From: an uncultured Pelagibacteraceae bacterium
GTDB lineage: Bacteria > Pseudomonadota > Alphaproteobacteria > Pelagibacterales > Pelagibacteraceae
DNA length: 53,509 bases
Direction of reading: 5' to 3'
NCBI GenBank assembly: GCA_902594915.1
Contig: CACJOA010000007.1
Coordinates: forward strand, 1-53,509
The stretch's first letter is position 1. Every line of letters starts with the position of its first letter. Of the stretch, positions 26,950 to 35,808 are shown piece by piece. The position numbers were made by a program, and so were the translations under genes. Under the pieces are notes generated by a model that worked only from the letters and a program-made list of their open reading frames with translations, was not told where the DNA came from and did no database searches.

Positions 26950-28248
26950 TTATTTTCCAACGCTATAGTATTTAAATCCTTGATCTTTAATCTTTGTTGA
27001 AGAATATATATTCCTCATATCAAAAATAATAAATTTTTTACCTTTAACTAAATTTTTAAAATTAATTGACTTAAAATCATTCCATTCAGTATGAATAATT
27101 ACAAGGTCCGACCCTTGAACAGCTTCTTTAATCGTTGTTTTGTTAGTAACATTTTTTAATTTCGAAAATTCATTCTTGAATCCGGTTGGATCAAAATATT
27201 TGATTATTGCACCTTTTTTTGATAACCAAGGTATCATTTTAAGACTTGATGAGTCTCTCATGTCATCAGTATTTGCTTTAAATGTAACTCCTAAAAAAGC
27301 TATCTTTTTGTTTTTTATTTTTCTATTTAAAATTTGATTAACTCTTTCAAGTAAGATTTTAGATCTATTATCATTTGATTTAATTACAGATTTTATAACA
27401 GATAAATTTGTCTTAAATCTATCAGCTGTTGAAATGATAGCTTTAGTATCTTTTGGAAAACAGGATCCGCCATAAGCAGGTCCTGCTCTAAGAAATCGAC
27501 TTCCTATCCTTTTATCAAGTCCCATGCCTATTGATATATCTTCTATATTAATACCAGTTTTTTCGCATAAATTTGCTATTTCATTAATAAAAGTAATCTT
27601 AGTTGCTAAAAAGGCATTTGAAGCATACTTGATTAATTCTGCTGCTCTTCTAGAGGTTTGTAAATATGAGGCTCCTTTAGAAATAAGTGGGCTGTATAAA
27701 TTTTTTAAAATTCTACCAGTTTTTTTATCATTAGTTCCAATTACAACTCTGTCAGGATATATGAAATCTCGTATTGCTTCTCCTTCTCTTAAAAATTCAG
27801 GGTTTGAGACAACAGAAAACTTTTTTTTGTTATTTTTTTTAGACAAAATTTTTTCAATTTCATCACCTGTAGTAACTGGAACAGTTGATTTTGTTATGAT
27901 AATTTTAAACTTATTAATTGAAGAGCTTATTTCTTTAGAAACATTATAGATCTGACTTAAATCTGCAGAGCCTCCTTTTTTTTTTGTAGGGGTACCGACA
28001 CAAATAAAAATAATATCCGATTCTTTTACTGACCTTTTTAAATCTGAAGAAAAATTTAATCTTTTATTCTTGTAATTTTTAATTGCTAATTCCGAAAGAC
28101 CAGGTTCGTAAATTGGAATTTTACCTTTTTTTAATAAATTTATTTTATTTATATTATTATCTACACAAATTACATCGTTTCCTAAATCAGCGAAACATAC
28201 ACCGCTGACTAGTCCTACATAGCCAGTGCCTATCATACATAATTTCAC
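26950..28248 (-). CDS. ugd: UDP-glucose 6-dehydrogenase
   Basis: The enzyme oxidises UDP-glucose to UDP-glucuronate with two NAD+. The 432 residues have an N-terminal NAD site MIGTGYVGLVSGVCFADLG (about 5-23), VGTPTKKKGGSADLS, ITKSTVPVTTG, SNPEFLREGEAIRDF, and the catalytic cysteine C263 in GPAYGGSCFPKDTKA. A C-terminal UDP-binding domain includes FLGVTFKANTDDMRDSS. The start overlaps the galU stop (ATGA), so substrate supply and oxidation are coupled. The likely fate is glucuronic-acid glycolipids or surface sugar; no glycosyltransferase is adjacent to say which. Confidence 0.96.
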   Translation of the reverse strand: MKLCMIGTGYVGLVSGVCFADLGNDVICVDNNINKINLLKKGKIPIYEPGLSELAIKNYKNKRLNFSSDLKRSVKESDIIFICVGTPTKKKGGSADLSQIYNVSKEISSSINKFKIIITKSTVPVTTGDEIEKILSKKNNKKKFSVVSNPEFLREGEAIRDFIYPDRVVIGTNDKKTGRILKNLYSPLISKGASYLQTSRRAAELIKYASNAFLATKITFINEIANLCEKTGINIEDISIGMGLDKRIGSRFLRAGPAYGGSCFPKDTKAIISTADRFKTNLSVIKSVIKSNDNRSKILLERVNQILNRKIKNKKIAFLGVTFKANTDDMRDSSSLKMIPWLSKKGAIIKYFDPTGFKNEFSKLKNVTNKTTIKEAVQGSDLVIIHTEWNDFKSINFKNLVKGKKFIIFDMRNIYSSTKIKDQGFKYYSVGK

Positions 28249-29060
28249 GATTTAGCTATCTCCAAAGTTGATTTAATATAACCATTCATACTTCCGCAAT
28301 CTAAATATTTTCCTGAAAAAGTGTGAGCTATAAACTTATTATTTTCATAAATCAATGATTGAATAGCGTCAGTAATATGGATTTCGCCACCCTTACCGAC
28401 TTTTTGTTTAGATAATTTAGTAAATATTTTTTTAGGTAAAATGTACCTTCCTATCACTGCTTTATTTGAAGGTGCATTAACAATTGATGGTTTTTCAATT
28501 ACATCTTTGATTAAATAATTCCTTTTATCATATTTCCGACTTAATTTAAAAATTCCCCATCGTGAAACTGTTTTTTTATTAACATTCATACTTGCGATTA
28601 CAGAAGATTTAAAACGCTTATGAACATTGATCATAGATTTAGAACAGTTTTTTTTAATAATCAAATCATCTGGTAATAACATCAAGAAAAATTTACCTTT
28701 AATTAATTTCTTTGTTTTCAAAACAGCATCACCAGTACCAAGTGGTTTATTTTGGTATACAAATTTAATCATCTTTTTATATTTTAAAATTTTTCTATAT
28801 TCCTTGGTAATTCTTGGATCTTTCTTTTTTTTAATAATTTTTTTATAGAAACTATCGTTATAGAAGTAATTTTTGATCATCTGTTTTTTTTTTGAGATGA
28901 TAAAGACTACTTCTTTGATACCAGCTTCAATACACTCATCTAAAATATACTCAATTCCAGGTTTGCCATTAATTGGTAAAAGCTCTTTCGCAAAAACACT
29001 CGTCAATGGTAATAATCGAGTGCCTAATCCAGCTAATGGAATAATTGCTTGTTTAATCAT
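28245..29060 (-). CDS. galU: UTP-glucose-1-phosphate uridylyltransferase
   Basis: GalU makes UDP-glucose from UTP and glucose 1-phosphate. The 271 residues show the nucleotidyltransferase signature IIPLAGLGTRLLPLTSVFAKELLPI (about 6-30), KPGIEYILDECIEAGIKEVVFI, QNKPLGTGDAVL and LMLLPDDLI with the metal-binding DD, then RWGIF, IEKP, GRYILP and GGEIHITDAIQSLI. Length is a little under E. coli GalU (302). It is the first gene of galU-ugd and is divergent from panC. Confidence 0.95.
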   Translation of the reverse strand: MIKQAIIPLAGLGTRLLPLTSVFAKELLPINGKPGIEYILDECIEAGIKEVVFIISKKKQMIKNYFYNDSFYKKIIKKKKDPRITKEYRKILKYKKMIKFVYQNKPLGTGDAVLKTKKLIKGKFFLMLLPDDLIIKKNCSKSMINVHKRFKSSVIASMNVNKKTVSRWGIFKLSRKYDKRNYLIKDVIEKPSIVNAPSNKAVIGRYILPKKIFTKLSKQKVGKGGEIHITDAIQSLIYENNKFIAHTFSGKYLDCGSMNGYIKSTLEIAKS

Positions 29061-29094
29061 TTAAATGTTTTACTTATTAAAATATTTTATACAA
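29061..29094. promoter_or_regulatory. Divergent galU / panC spacer
   Basis: If panC starts at the ATG at 29095, 34 bases separate it from galU. An upstream in-frame ATG at 29065 would reduce the gap to 4 bases and leave no room for a leader in either direction. The longer spacing fits the family N-terminus better. The region is too AT-rich to call individual promoter boxes. Confidence 0.25.
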
Positions 29095-29907
29095 ATGAAA
29101 ATTTTATTAAGAAATAATGATTTAAATGAGGCATTATCTGTTAGCTCTAATGTAGGTTTTGTACCTACTATGGGCAGTCTTCACAAGGGCCATATTTCCC
29201 TAATTAAAAGATCTTTAAATTACTGTGATAAAACTATTGTAAGTATATTTGTTAATCCAAAACAATTTAATAACAAAAGTGATTATATAAGATATCCAAG
29301 AAATTTAAAAAAAGATTTAAAGATCCTAAAAAAATTAAAAGTAAATTTTGTATACACGCCAAATAAAAAACAAATTTATAACTCTAGAAACAAAATTAAA
29401 ATACTGCTTACAAAAAAAGATAAAATATTGTGTGCAAAATATAGAAAAAATCATTTTGAAGGTGTTATTGATGTAATGTCTCGTTTGACGAAAATACTCA
29501 AACCATCAAAAATATTTATGGGAGAAAAAGACTTTCAACAATTATTCTTAGTAAAAAAATTTATTGAGACTAATTTTAAGTCAAAAATAATATCGTGTAA
29601 AACAATTAGGGATAAAAATAAATTAGCTTTGTCTTCAAGAAATTTACTTTTAAAAAAAATAGATCTTATCAAAGCAGGAAAAATAGCTAAAGAGTTAATT
29701 TCTTTCAAAAAAAAGTTATCTAAAAAAAATTTTACTAGCAAAATCATAAGATTTAAGAAAAATGAATTAGAGAAATTATATGGTATTAATATTGAATATC
29801 TTGAAGTAAGAAATATAAAAAATTTACAACTTTCAAACAAAATTAAAAATTCTAGAATTTTTCTAGCATACTATTTAAATAATATTAGATTAATAGATAA
29901 CTTTTAA
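29095..29907 (+). CDS. panC: Pantothenate synthetase
   Basis: PanC joins pantoate and beta-alanine with ATP. The 270-residue protein (from ATG 29095) has VGFVPTMGSLHKGHISLIKRS (about 17-37) with the HxGH nucleotide motif, TIVSIFVNPKQFN, DYIRYPRNLKKDL, KNHFEGVIDVMSRLTKIL, FMGEKDFQQLFLVKKF and KLALSSRNLLL (the SSRN equivalent of KMSKS). I preferred this ATG to one ten codons upstream, because family members begin directly with the short beta strand before the helix, and the longer form nearly touches galU. No panB or panD is nearby. It is convergent with mgtE, 3 bases away. The protein is notably lysine-rich. Confidence 0.93.
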   Translation: MKILLRNNDLNEALSVSSNVGFVPTMGSLHKGHISLIKRSLNYCDKTIVSIFVNPKQFNNKSDYIRYPRNLKKDLKILKKLKVNFVYTPNKKQIYNSRNKIKILLTKKDKILCAKYRKNHFEGVIDVMSRLTKILKPSKIFMGEKDFQQLFLVKKFIETNFKSKIISCKTIRDKNKLALSSRNLLLKKIDLIKAGKIAKELISFKKKLSKKNFTSKIIRFKKNELEKLYGINIEYLEVRNIKNLQLSNKIKNSRIFLAYYLNNIRLIDNF

Positions 29908-29910
29908 TTT

Positions 29911-31284
29911 CTATAAAAAATAAGCACCAACACCTAAGAAAGATACAAAACCAATTACATCAGTAATTGTGGTTACAAAAACACTTGATGCTATGGCGGG
30001 ATCAATGTTCATCTTTTTTAATGTAACGGGCACTAATATTCCAAATAATCCAGCGACTACCATTGTTAAAATCATTGAAATAGAAATAATAAGTGAAAGT
30101 TGATAGTCTTGAAACCAAACTTGAACTATCAATGAACTTATAACAGCAAAAATAATTCCGTTTAAAATACCAATATTGAATTCTTTGAATATATTTTGAT
30201 TAAAATTATTTTTTGTTAAATCGTTTGTTGCAAGCGTTCTTATGGTTACTGCTAGAGTTTGCATTCCAGCGTTACCACCCATTGATGCAACAATTGGCAT
30301 TAAAAAAGCTAAAACAACCATCTGTTCAATTGTTGCGCCAAATAAGCTAATACAATACGTTGCAAGAAAAGCTGTAAATAAATTTAATAATAACCAATTA
30401 AATCTCCTTTTAGTTTTTGTAATCACACCATCTGTAATTTCCTCATCACCAACACCAGCTAGTCTTAATGCATCTTCTTCAGCTTCTTCTTTCAAAACTG
30501 TCAAGACGTCATCAGATGTAATCATGCCAACTAATTTATTATTTTTGTCAACAACACAAGCTGAATTTAAATTATAGTTCTCAAAAGAATGTCCTACCTC
30601 TTCCCTGTCCATATCTACTGGAATTAAAAAAATTGAGTCATCCATAATTGAAGACATTTTAGTTTCTCTGGCTGTCCTAAGAACTTTTGAAGAAGGAACT
30701 GCTCCAATAGGTTTGAAATTTTCATCAACAATATAAATTTCTAAAAATTGCTCAGGTAGATCTTTATTTTCCCTTAAATAATCAATTGTTTGTCCAACTG
30801 ACCAGTTACTAGGAATTGCAGTAAATTCCCTCTGCATAATTCTTGCAGCACTTTCCTCTGGATAACTTAAGCCTTCCAAAAGTGCAAAACGATCTTTCGG
30901 TGGCAATAAACTTAAAATTGAATTTTTATCTTTTTCCTCAACATTTTCTAAAATAGCTATTGCGTCATCAGATTCTAAATTTTTTAATATTCTTACAATT
31001 GCTTCAGATGATAAATATTTAGTAATTTCAGTTTGTACTGACTCATTTAATTCAATAAATACTTCTGGGTCGATCTTAAAGTTATTAAGTTTAATTAAGT
31101 TTTCTCTGTCATTTTCACTTAGGTGTTCAATAATATCTGCTGCATCTGCTGGATGCATTTCCTTAAAAGAATTAGTAATAAATTGAGCATCGTTATTAGA
31201 GATTTTATCCGTAACAACTTTTATGTATTCCTTATTAAATTCAAAATTGACTTTTTTATCTTTGATTTTTTTAATTAAAGTCAT
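29911..31284 (-). CDS. mgtE: Magnesium transporter MgtE
   Basis: A Mg2+-selective channel/transporter of the inner membrane, gated by cytoplasmic Mg2+ sensing. The 457 residues show an N-terminal helical MgtE_N domain (about 37-140, with EMHPADAADIIEHLSENDR and LPPKDRFALLEGLSYPEESAA), a pair of CBS domains (about 140-265, with MITSDDVLTVLKEEAEEDAL), then five membrane helices (about 290-457) including LPIVASMGGNAGMQTLAVTIR, the conserved pore segment. Order and length match MgtE. It is a single-gene unit, divergent from lipB and convergent with panC. Confidence 0.96.
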   Translation of the reverse strand: MTLIKKIKDKKVNFEFNKEYIKVVTDKISNNDAQFITNSFKEMHPADAADIIEHLSENDRENLIKLNNFKIDPEVFIELNESVQTEITKYLSSEAIVRILKNLESDDAIAILENVEEKDKNSILSLLPPKDRFALLEGLSYPEESAARIMQREFTAIPSNWSVGQTIDYLRENKDLPEQFLEIYIVDENFKPIGAVPSSKVLRTARETKMSSIMDDSIFLIPVDMDREEVGHSFENYNLNSACVVDKNNKLVGMITSDDVLTVLKEEAEEDALRLAGVGDEEITDGVITKTKRRFNWLLLNLFTAFLATYCISLFGATIEQMVVLAFLMPIVASMGGNAGMQTLAVTIRTLATNDLTKNNFNQNIFKEFNIGILNGIIFAVISSLIVQVWFQDYQLSLIISISMILTMVVAGLFGILVPVTLKKMNIDPAIASSVFVTTITDVIGFVSFLGVGAYFL

Positions 31285-31344
31285 AAATTTATCTATTATT
31301 CTGACGGATCTTTTAATACATAATAAAAAGAATACAATTTATAA
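31285..31344. promoter_or_regulatory. Divergent promoter region mgtE / lipB
   Basis: These 60 bases separate the two divergent starts. On the plus strand CTGACG at 31301-31306 followed after 17 bases by TAAAAA (31324-31329) is a weak candidate for lipB. No clear pair is seen for mgtE, and no M-box-like Mg2+ riboswitch would fit in this length. Confidence 0.3.
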
Positions 31345-31965
31345 ATGAATATAGAAATTAAAAAGTCACAAAAACCAGTAAAATATGAAGATGCTTTAAG
31401 ATTTATGGAAAAACGGCTAATGGAAATTGACCAAAATAAATCTAATAATCTAATTTGGATTTTAGAGCATGAGGATCTATACACGGCAGGAACAAGTTAT
31501 AAAGAAAATGAAATCATAGATAAATCAATTAGAATTTTAAAAACCAATAGAGGAGGAAAAATTACTTATCATGGACCAGGTCAATTAATTTGTTATTTTG
31601 TAATTGATTTAAAAAAAGGTAAAAAGGACATTAGAAAATTTATATCTACCATTGAAGAAACAATCGTAAAAACTCTTAAATATTACGAAATTGACTCATT
31701 TCCAGACAAAGATAATATTGGAATCTGGTATGATGACAATTCTAAAATTAAAAAAATTGCTGCAATTGGAGTAAGAGTAAGCAAATGGATTGCTTATCAT
31801 GGATTTTCAATAAACATTAGTAATGATTTAAAAAAATATGATGCAATCGTGCCATGCGGAATTAAGGACAAAGGAGTTACTAACCTTATCAACATTAAAG
31901 AACAAAATTATGATGGAATTGGAGACAGGTTAATTGAAAATTTTATTTCAAATTTGAAAAATTAA
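31345..31965 (+). CDS. lipB: Octanoyl-[acyl-carrier-protein]:protein octanoyltransferase
   Basis: LipB transfers octanoate from ACP to lipoyl domains, the first step of lipoate synthesis. The 206 residues show [21 protein letters not shown] (about 68-88) with the RGG and HGPGQ motif, catalytic K137 in [24 protein letters not shown], and catalytic C171 in [15 protein letters not shown]. All key residues are present. The 3' end overlaps the convergent pseudouridine synthase gene by 23 bases. No lipA is adjacent. Confidence 0.96.
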   Translation: MNIEIKKSQKPVKYEDALRFMEKRLMEIDQNKSNNLIWILEHEDLYTAGTSYKENEIIDKSIRILKTNRGGKITYHGPGQLICYFVIDLKKGKKDIRKFISTIEETIVKTLKYYEIDSFPDKDNIGIWYDDNSKIKKIAAIGVRVSKWIAYHGFSINISNDLKKYDAIVPCGIKDKGVTNLINIKEQNYDGIGDRLIENFISNLKN

Positions 31966-32860
31966 GTCTTTTTATTTTTAATAATTTTCTAAAATAATCG
32001 GGAAGTAATGCTTTATAAGTATATTTTTTTTTATTAATCATAAATTTTATTTGATATGAATGAAGCATTAATTCTTTGTTTAAACCTTTTGTTGATATTA
32101 ATGACCTATATTTTTTGTCTCCATAAATAGAATGGCCAATATTGAATAATTGTTTACGCAATTGATGTTTTCTTCCAGTGATGGGTTTCATTTCTACTAA
32201 ACTTGAATTTGAATTTTTATCTAAAACTTTGAAAATTGTTTTAGCATTTTCGATAATTTTTTTACCATTATCGTATCTTACTAATTGATCTATCAATTCA
32301 CCTGAGTTTTGCTCTAATTCACCATTACATATAGCAAGATACGTTTTATGAACTTTTCTTAATCTAAATAGAGAAGTTAATAATTGTGCGGTTTCTCTAT
32401 TTTTAGCCATTATAAAAACACCAGATGTATCTTTGTCTAATCTATGAACAGAAAAAGGTTTAGTACCCTGAAAAATTTTGCTTTTAGCAAATATATCAAT
32501 CAAATTTTTTTTTGATTTAGTTCCACCTTGCACAGAAATTCCTGCACTTTTATTTAAAACTATAAAATTGTCATTATCATCTATAATTAGATTTTCATTC
32601 GATTTTATAATTTCATTTGATGGATTAAATATTTTCTTTTTTTGAATGATGTTTTCTTTAAACTTCAGATTAAAAATTTCAATTTTGTCGTTTGTTTTGA
32701 CTTTTATTGAACTTTTAGCTTTTTTTTTATTAATCTTAATTTTTCCAGATCTTAAAGATTTTTCTATTAAACTCTGTGGTAAATTTCCAATTTTATTTCT
32801 CAACCATCTATCTAAACGCATATTATTATACGTCGAGTCAACGATATAACTTTTTATCAT
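31943..32860 (-). CDS. RluA-family 23S rRNA pseudouridine synthase (RluC/RluD-like)
   Basis: Converts uridine to pseudouridine in RNA, most likely 23S rRNA. The 305 residues have an N-terminal S4 RNA-binding domain (about 12-60, [19 protein letters not shown] and [15 protein letters not shown]) and a PseudoU_synth_2 domain with catalytic D142 in [28 protein letters not shown], and the late [22 protein letters not shown] motif. This architecture fits RluC or RluD; I cannot separate them. It lies 19 bases after rplQ, so it is probably transcribed with the ribosomal block, which suits an rRNA modifier. Its 3' end overlaps lipB by 23 bases on the other strand. Confidence 0.92.
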   Translation of the reverse strand: MIKSYIVDSTYNNMRLDRWLRNKIGNLPQSLIEKSLRSGKIKINKKKAKSSIKVKTNDKIEIFNLKFKENIIQKKKIFNPSNEIIKSNENLIIDDNDNFIVLNKSAGISVQGGTKSKKNLIDIFAKSKIFQGTKPFSVHRLDKDTSGVFIMAKNRETAQLLTSLFRLRKVHKTYLAICNGELEQNSGELIDQLVRYDNGKKIIENAKTIFKVLDKNSNSSLVEMKPITGRKHQLRKQLFNIGHSIYGDKKYRSLISTKGLNKELMLHSYQIKFMINKKKYTYKALLPDYFRKLLKIKRLNFSNLK

Positions 32861-32879
32861 GATTATTTAAGCTGCAATT

Positions 32880-33320
32880 TTAAGCTGTGACCGCTTTTTT
32901 CTCTTCTTTTTTAATTACTTCTTTAGCGGGATCTTTCTTCTTTTTATCAACTCTTTTTGCCTCAACATCTCTATCAACAAATTCGATTATTGCCATTGGT
33001 GCATTGTCGCCATATCTAAAACCAGCCTTGATTATTCTGGTGTAACCGCCTTTTCTTTTTTCGTATCTTTTTGATAGAGTTTTTACTTTATTTGCTGAAT
33101 TTAAATTTTGTAATTTAGAAATCAAAATTTTTGTGTTTTGCAAAGTGCTCTTTTTTCCAAGCGTTATAATTTTATCAGCCTGTGGTTTTAAAAATTTTGC
33201 TTTAGGCAGTGTAGTTTTAATTTGCTCGTATTTTATTAATGAATTAAGCATATTTTTAAGTAAAGCTTTTCTATGTTCAGAGGTTCTATTTAATTTTTTA
33301 TTTACAAATCCATGTCTCAT
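32880..33320 (-). CDS. rplQ: 50S ribosomal protein L17
   Basis: L17 lines the polypeptide exit-tunnel side of the large subunit. The 146 residues begin with [20 protein letters not shown] and continue with LLKNMLNSLIKYEQIKTTLPKAK, RKGGYTRIIKAGFRYGDNAPMAIIEFVDR, all standard. It is longer than the E. coli protein (127) because of a lysine/glutamate-rich C-terminal tail after about residue 120. The ATG shares a base with the rpoA stop (TAATG). It is the last ribosomal gene of the block. Confidence 0.97.
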   Translation of the reverse strand: MRHGFVNKKLNRTSEHRKALLKNMLNSLIKYEQIKTTLPKAKFLKPQADKIITLGKKSTLQNTKILISKLQNLNSANKVKTLSKRYEKRKGGYTRIIKAGFRYGDNAPMAIIEFVDRDVEAKRVDKKKKDPAKEVIKKEEKKAVTA

Positions 33321-34348
33321 TAAATCGCTTCCTCTAATTTTTTAGACATTTCTGCAATATTATCTGGTGGCCAATTAGGAATCTCCATACCTAAATATAA
33401 AGACATGCCAGTTAAAACCTCTTTAATTTCATTCAATGACTTTCGGCCAAAATTAGGTGTCCTTAACATCTCACCTTCTGATTTTTGTACCAAATCACCT
33501 ATATAAATTATATTATCATTTTTTAAACAATTCATTGATCTTACAGATAATTCTAATTCATCAACTTTCCTTAATAAATTTTTGTTAAATTCTGGTTCAG
33601 TTGATACTTCTTTGACCGGTACCTCTACAGGTTCATCAAAATTTATGAACATTTTTAATTGATCCTGAAAAATTCTAGCAGAATAAGCTACGGCGTCTTC
33701 AGCTGAAATCGATCCATTTGTCTCTACTTCCATAGTTAATTTATCATAGTCTAATGCTTTACCCTCTCTTGCTGTACTTACTGAATAAGATACTTTCTTA
33801 ACAGGACTATATAAAGAGTCTATTGCAATAAGTCCTAATGGTGGCTCCTCTGGTTTATTAAGTTCTGCAGGAACATAACCTTTACCTGTGTTTACATTCA
33901 TTTCCATATGAAAATTTGTATTTTCATCCAAATTACAGATAACTAAGTCGGGATTTAATATTTCTACATCTGCGACTGGAGTAATATCTGAGGCTTTAAT
34001 TTCGCCTGGTCCTTTTGCATCAAGAATTAATTTTTTATTACCTTCAGATCCTGATTTTAATGCTAAAGATTTTACATTCAAAACAATGTCTGTAACATCT
34101 TCTCTAACACCTTTTATTGATGTAAATTCATGTAATACGCCATCAATTTGTATAGAGGTAACAGCTGCTCCTCTTATGGACGAGAGCAGAATCCTTCTTA
34201 AAGAATTCCCCAATGTTAAACCATAACCTTTTTCTAATGGTTCAGCTACAATCGTTGCATGAGTTAAATCCTCACTTATTTTAACATCTAGCTTCGCAGG
34301 TTTTATTAATGATTTCCAATTTTTTACATTTACATTCTCAGTTTCCAT
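33320..34348 (-). CDS. rpoA: RNA polymerase alpha subunit
   Basis: The alpha subunit nucleates RNA polymerase assembly and contacts upstream DNA and activators. The 342 residues show the N-terminal dimer/assembly domain ([25 protein letters not shown]-like block at about 32-56) and, after a linker near 240-255, the C-terminal domain with [21 protein letters not shown] and [18 protein letters not shown], including the DNA-contacting arginine, and the closing NWPPDN. Length is normal (329 in E. coli). It is two bases after rpsK and coupled to rplQ. There is no rpsD between rpsK and rpoA, unlike E. coli. Confidence 0.98.
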   Translation of the reverse strand: METENVNVKNWKSLIKPAKLDVKISEDLTHATIVAEPLEKGYGLTLGNSLRRILLSSIRGAAVTSIQIDGVLHEFTSIKGVREDVTDIVLNVKSLALKSGSEGNKKLILDAKGPGEIKASDITPVADVEILNPDLVICNLDENTNFHMEMNVNTGKGYVPAELNKPEEPPLGLIAIDSLYSPVKKVSYSVSTAREGKALDYDKLTMEVETNGSISAEDAVAYSARIFQDQLKMFINFDEPVEVPVKEVSTEPEFNKNLLRKVDELELSVRSMNCLKNDNIIYIGDLVQKSEGEMLRTPNFGRKSLNEIKEVLTGMSLYLGMEIPNWPPDNIAEMSKKLEEAI

Positions 34349-34350
34349 TA

Positions 34351-34800
34351 TTAAACTCTCCTTTTCTTTGGTGGTCTTGTACCATTATGTGGCATAGGTG
34401 TAGTATCTTTAATTGTTAAAATTTTAAATCCTCTAGCCTGTAAAGCTCTCAATGCAGTTTCTCGTCCTGATCCAGGGCCCTTAACTTCAACTGATAATGT
34501 TTTCATTCCATATTCTAAAGCTTTAGACGCTGCAGCATCAGCAGCTATTTGAGCAGCATATGGTGTAGATTTTCTTGATCCTTTAAATCCTTTTTGACCA
34601 GCTGAAGCCCAGGAAATAACATTTCCATTTGTATCTGCTATTGAAATAATTGTATTGTTAAAAGTTGATTGAACGTATGCAATACCATTTAATATATTTT
34701 TTTTTACTTTCTTTTTTTTTGAATAGGAACTTTTATTTATCTTTTTTGAGGACTTTTCTACTTTTTGATCTTTGTTATCAGTCTTATCTACTTTTGACAT
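34351..34800 (-). CDS. rpsK: 30S ribosomal protein S11
   Basis: S11 sits on the platform of the small subunit near the E site. The core (about residues 36-149) is standard: [61 protein letters not shown] and [16 protein letters not shown]. In front is a lysine/serine-rich extension of about 20 residues compared with the usual 129-residue protein, low in complexity and probably disordered. It is 2 bases after rpsM and 2 before rpoA. Confidence 0.97.
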   Translation of the reverse strand: MSKVDKTDNKDQKVEKSSKKINKSSYSKKKKVKKNILNGIAYVQSTFNNTIISIADTNGNVISWASAGQKGFKGSRKSTPYAAQIAADAAASKALEYGMKTLSVEVKGPGSGRETALRALQARGFKILTIKDTTPMPHNGTRPPKKRRV

Positions 34801-34802
34801 AA

Positions 34803-35186
34803 TTATTTTTTTAGTGGTGTTAATTTTTTACCTGCAATTGCAATTGCCTTACCTTTTCTTGTTCTTGCATTACATCTTGTTCTTTGACCTCTAACTGGTA
34901 ATTTTTTACGATGTCTTGTTCCTCTATAACAAGCTAAGTCAATCAATCTCTTTATACTTAATGAATAATCTCTTCGCAAATCTCCCTCAACTTTAAAATT
35001 TTGATCTATATATTCCCTTATTTTCAAAATTTCATCGTCTGTAAGTTCATTAACTCTTTTTTTTTTAGGTATATCTAAAGATGAGCAAATCTGTTTTGAA
35101 AACTTGTCGCCTATTCCATAAATATAAGTCAAACCAATATGCACAAGCTTATTTTGTGGGATATTTATACCTGCTATACGCGCCAT
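34803..35186 (-). CDS. rpsM: 30S ribosomal protein S13
   Basis: S13 is in the head of the small subunit and makes intersubunit bridges. The 127 residues show [72 protein letters not shown] and the basic tail [12 protein letters not shown], all typical. It is the first gene after a 57-base gap containing a good promoter, so rpsM-rpsK-rpoA-rplQ can be transcribed on their own. rpmJ, found before rpsM in E. coli, is absent here. Confidence 0.98.
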   Translation of the reverse strand: MARIAGINIPQNKLVHIGLTYIYGIGDKFSKQICSSLDIPKKKRVNELTDDEILKIREYIDQNFKVEGDLRRDYSLSIKRLIDLACYRGTRHRKKLPVRGQRTRCNARTRKGKAIAIAGKKLTPLKK

Positions 35187-35211
35187 AATTTAGTGATAAA
35201 ATTCAGGCACT

Positions 35212-35239
35212 TTTATATAATAAGTTTCTTCAAAGTCAA
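35212..35239 (-). promoter_or_regulatory. Promoter before rpsM (alpha operon)
   Basis: On the minus strand TTGACT (35239-35234) and TATAAA (35217-35212) are separated by 16 bases; each matches the sigma70-type consensus at 5 of 6 positions. The predicted start of transcription is about 20 bases before the rpsM ATG at 35186. It lies in a 57-base gap after adk, one of the few real gaps in this block, which supports its use as an internal promoter. Confidence 0.65.
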
Positions 35240-35243
35240 CGAC

Positions 35244-35807
35244 TTAAACTTCGAGAAAAAGCTCCATTTTTGCTGTAATTTCAGCAATTTCTAATGAGCC
35301 ATCTATCTCATGAAAATTTTCATTTTTAGAGTAAAAATCTAAGACAGGCTTAGTCGTTTTCATATATGTATCATATCTTTTAAGAATTGTGTCTAAATCA
35401 TCATCTGATCTTCTTTCTAAAATTTTTCTTTTTTTTATTCTTTTAATAATTGTGTCTTTATTCACATTAAGAAAGAAAATTAGGTCAATTTTTTGATTAG
35501 AACTATCTAGTAAGATATCTAGATTTTTTGCCTGACTTAATGATCGAGGATATCCATCAAAAATTAATTTATTCTTTTTTTTTGGGTCAGATACTATACT
35601 GTGGATAAGCTTATTTACAATATCATCACTCACAAATTTTCCTTCATTCATATCATTTATTATTTTTTTTCCTATATCTGAATTTTTTTGAATTTCCTCA
35701 CGTAACATATCACCTGTTGAAATTTGAAAACCGTTAAGTTTTTTTAATAAATATTTAGCTTGAGTTCCTTTACCAGCACCTGGGGGACCAAATAAAATAA
35801 TATTCAC
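35244..35807 (-). CDS. adk: Adenylate kinase (short form)
   Basis: Adk equilibrates ATP, AMP and ADP. From GTG at 35807-35805 the protein has 187 residues and opens NIILFGPPGAGKGTQAKYL with the P-loop. It continues with ISTGDMLREEI, KLIFDGYPRSLSQAKNLD (AMP site) and a short LID region ERRSDDDLDTILKRYDTY in place of the long insert of E. coli Adk (214 residues). I prefer this GTG to a TTG five codons upstream, because family members begin directly with this strand and the GTG follows the secY stop by one base. The TTG would add five non-conserved residues and overlap secY. Confidence 0.93.
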   Translation of the reverse strand: MNIILFGPPGAGKGTQAKYLLKKLNGFQISTGDMLREEIQKNSDIGKKIINDMNEGKFVSDDIVNKLIHSIVSDPKKKNKLIFDGYPRSLSQAKNLDILLDSSNQKIDLIFFLNVNKDTIIKRIKKRKILERRSDDDLDTILKRYDTYMKTTKPVLDFYSKNENFHEIDGSLEIAEITAKMELFLEV

Positions 35808-35808
35808 T

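Noticed and set aside
29065-29094. Upstream ATG for panC
   Set aside because: It would leave 4 bases to the divergent galU start and adds residues not found in the family.
30242-30577. 111-codon open frame opposite mgtE
   Set aside because: Shadow of a conserved gene with no family resemblance; overlaps the CBS and pore regions of MgtE.
35187-35243. rpmJ (L36) hidden between adk and rpsM
   Set aside because: No start codon followed by the short Cys/His/Lys-rich L36 sequence is present on the minus strand; the gap reads as a promoter.
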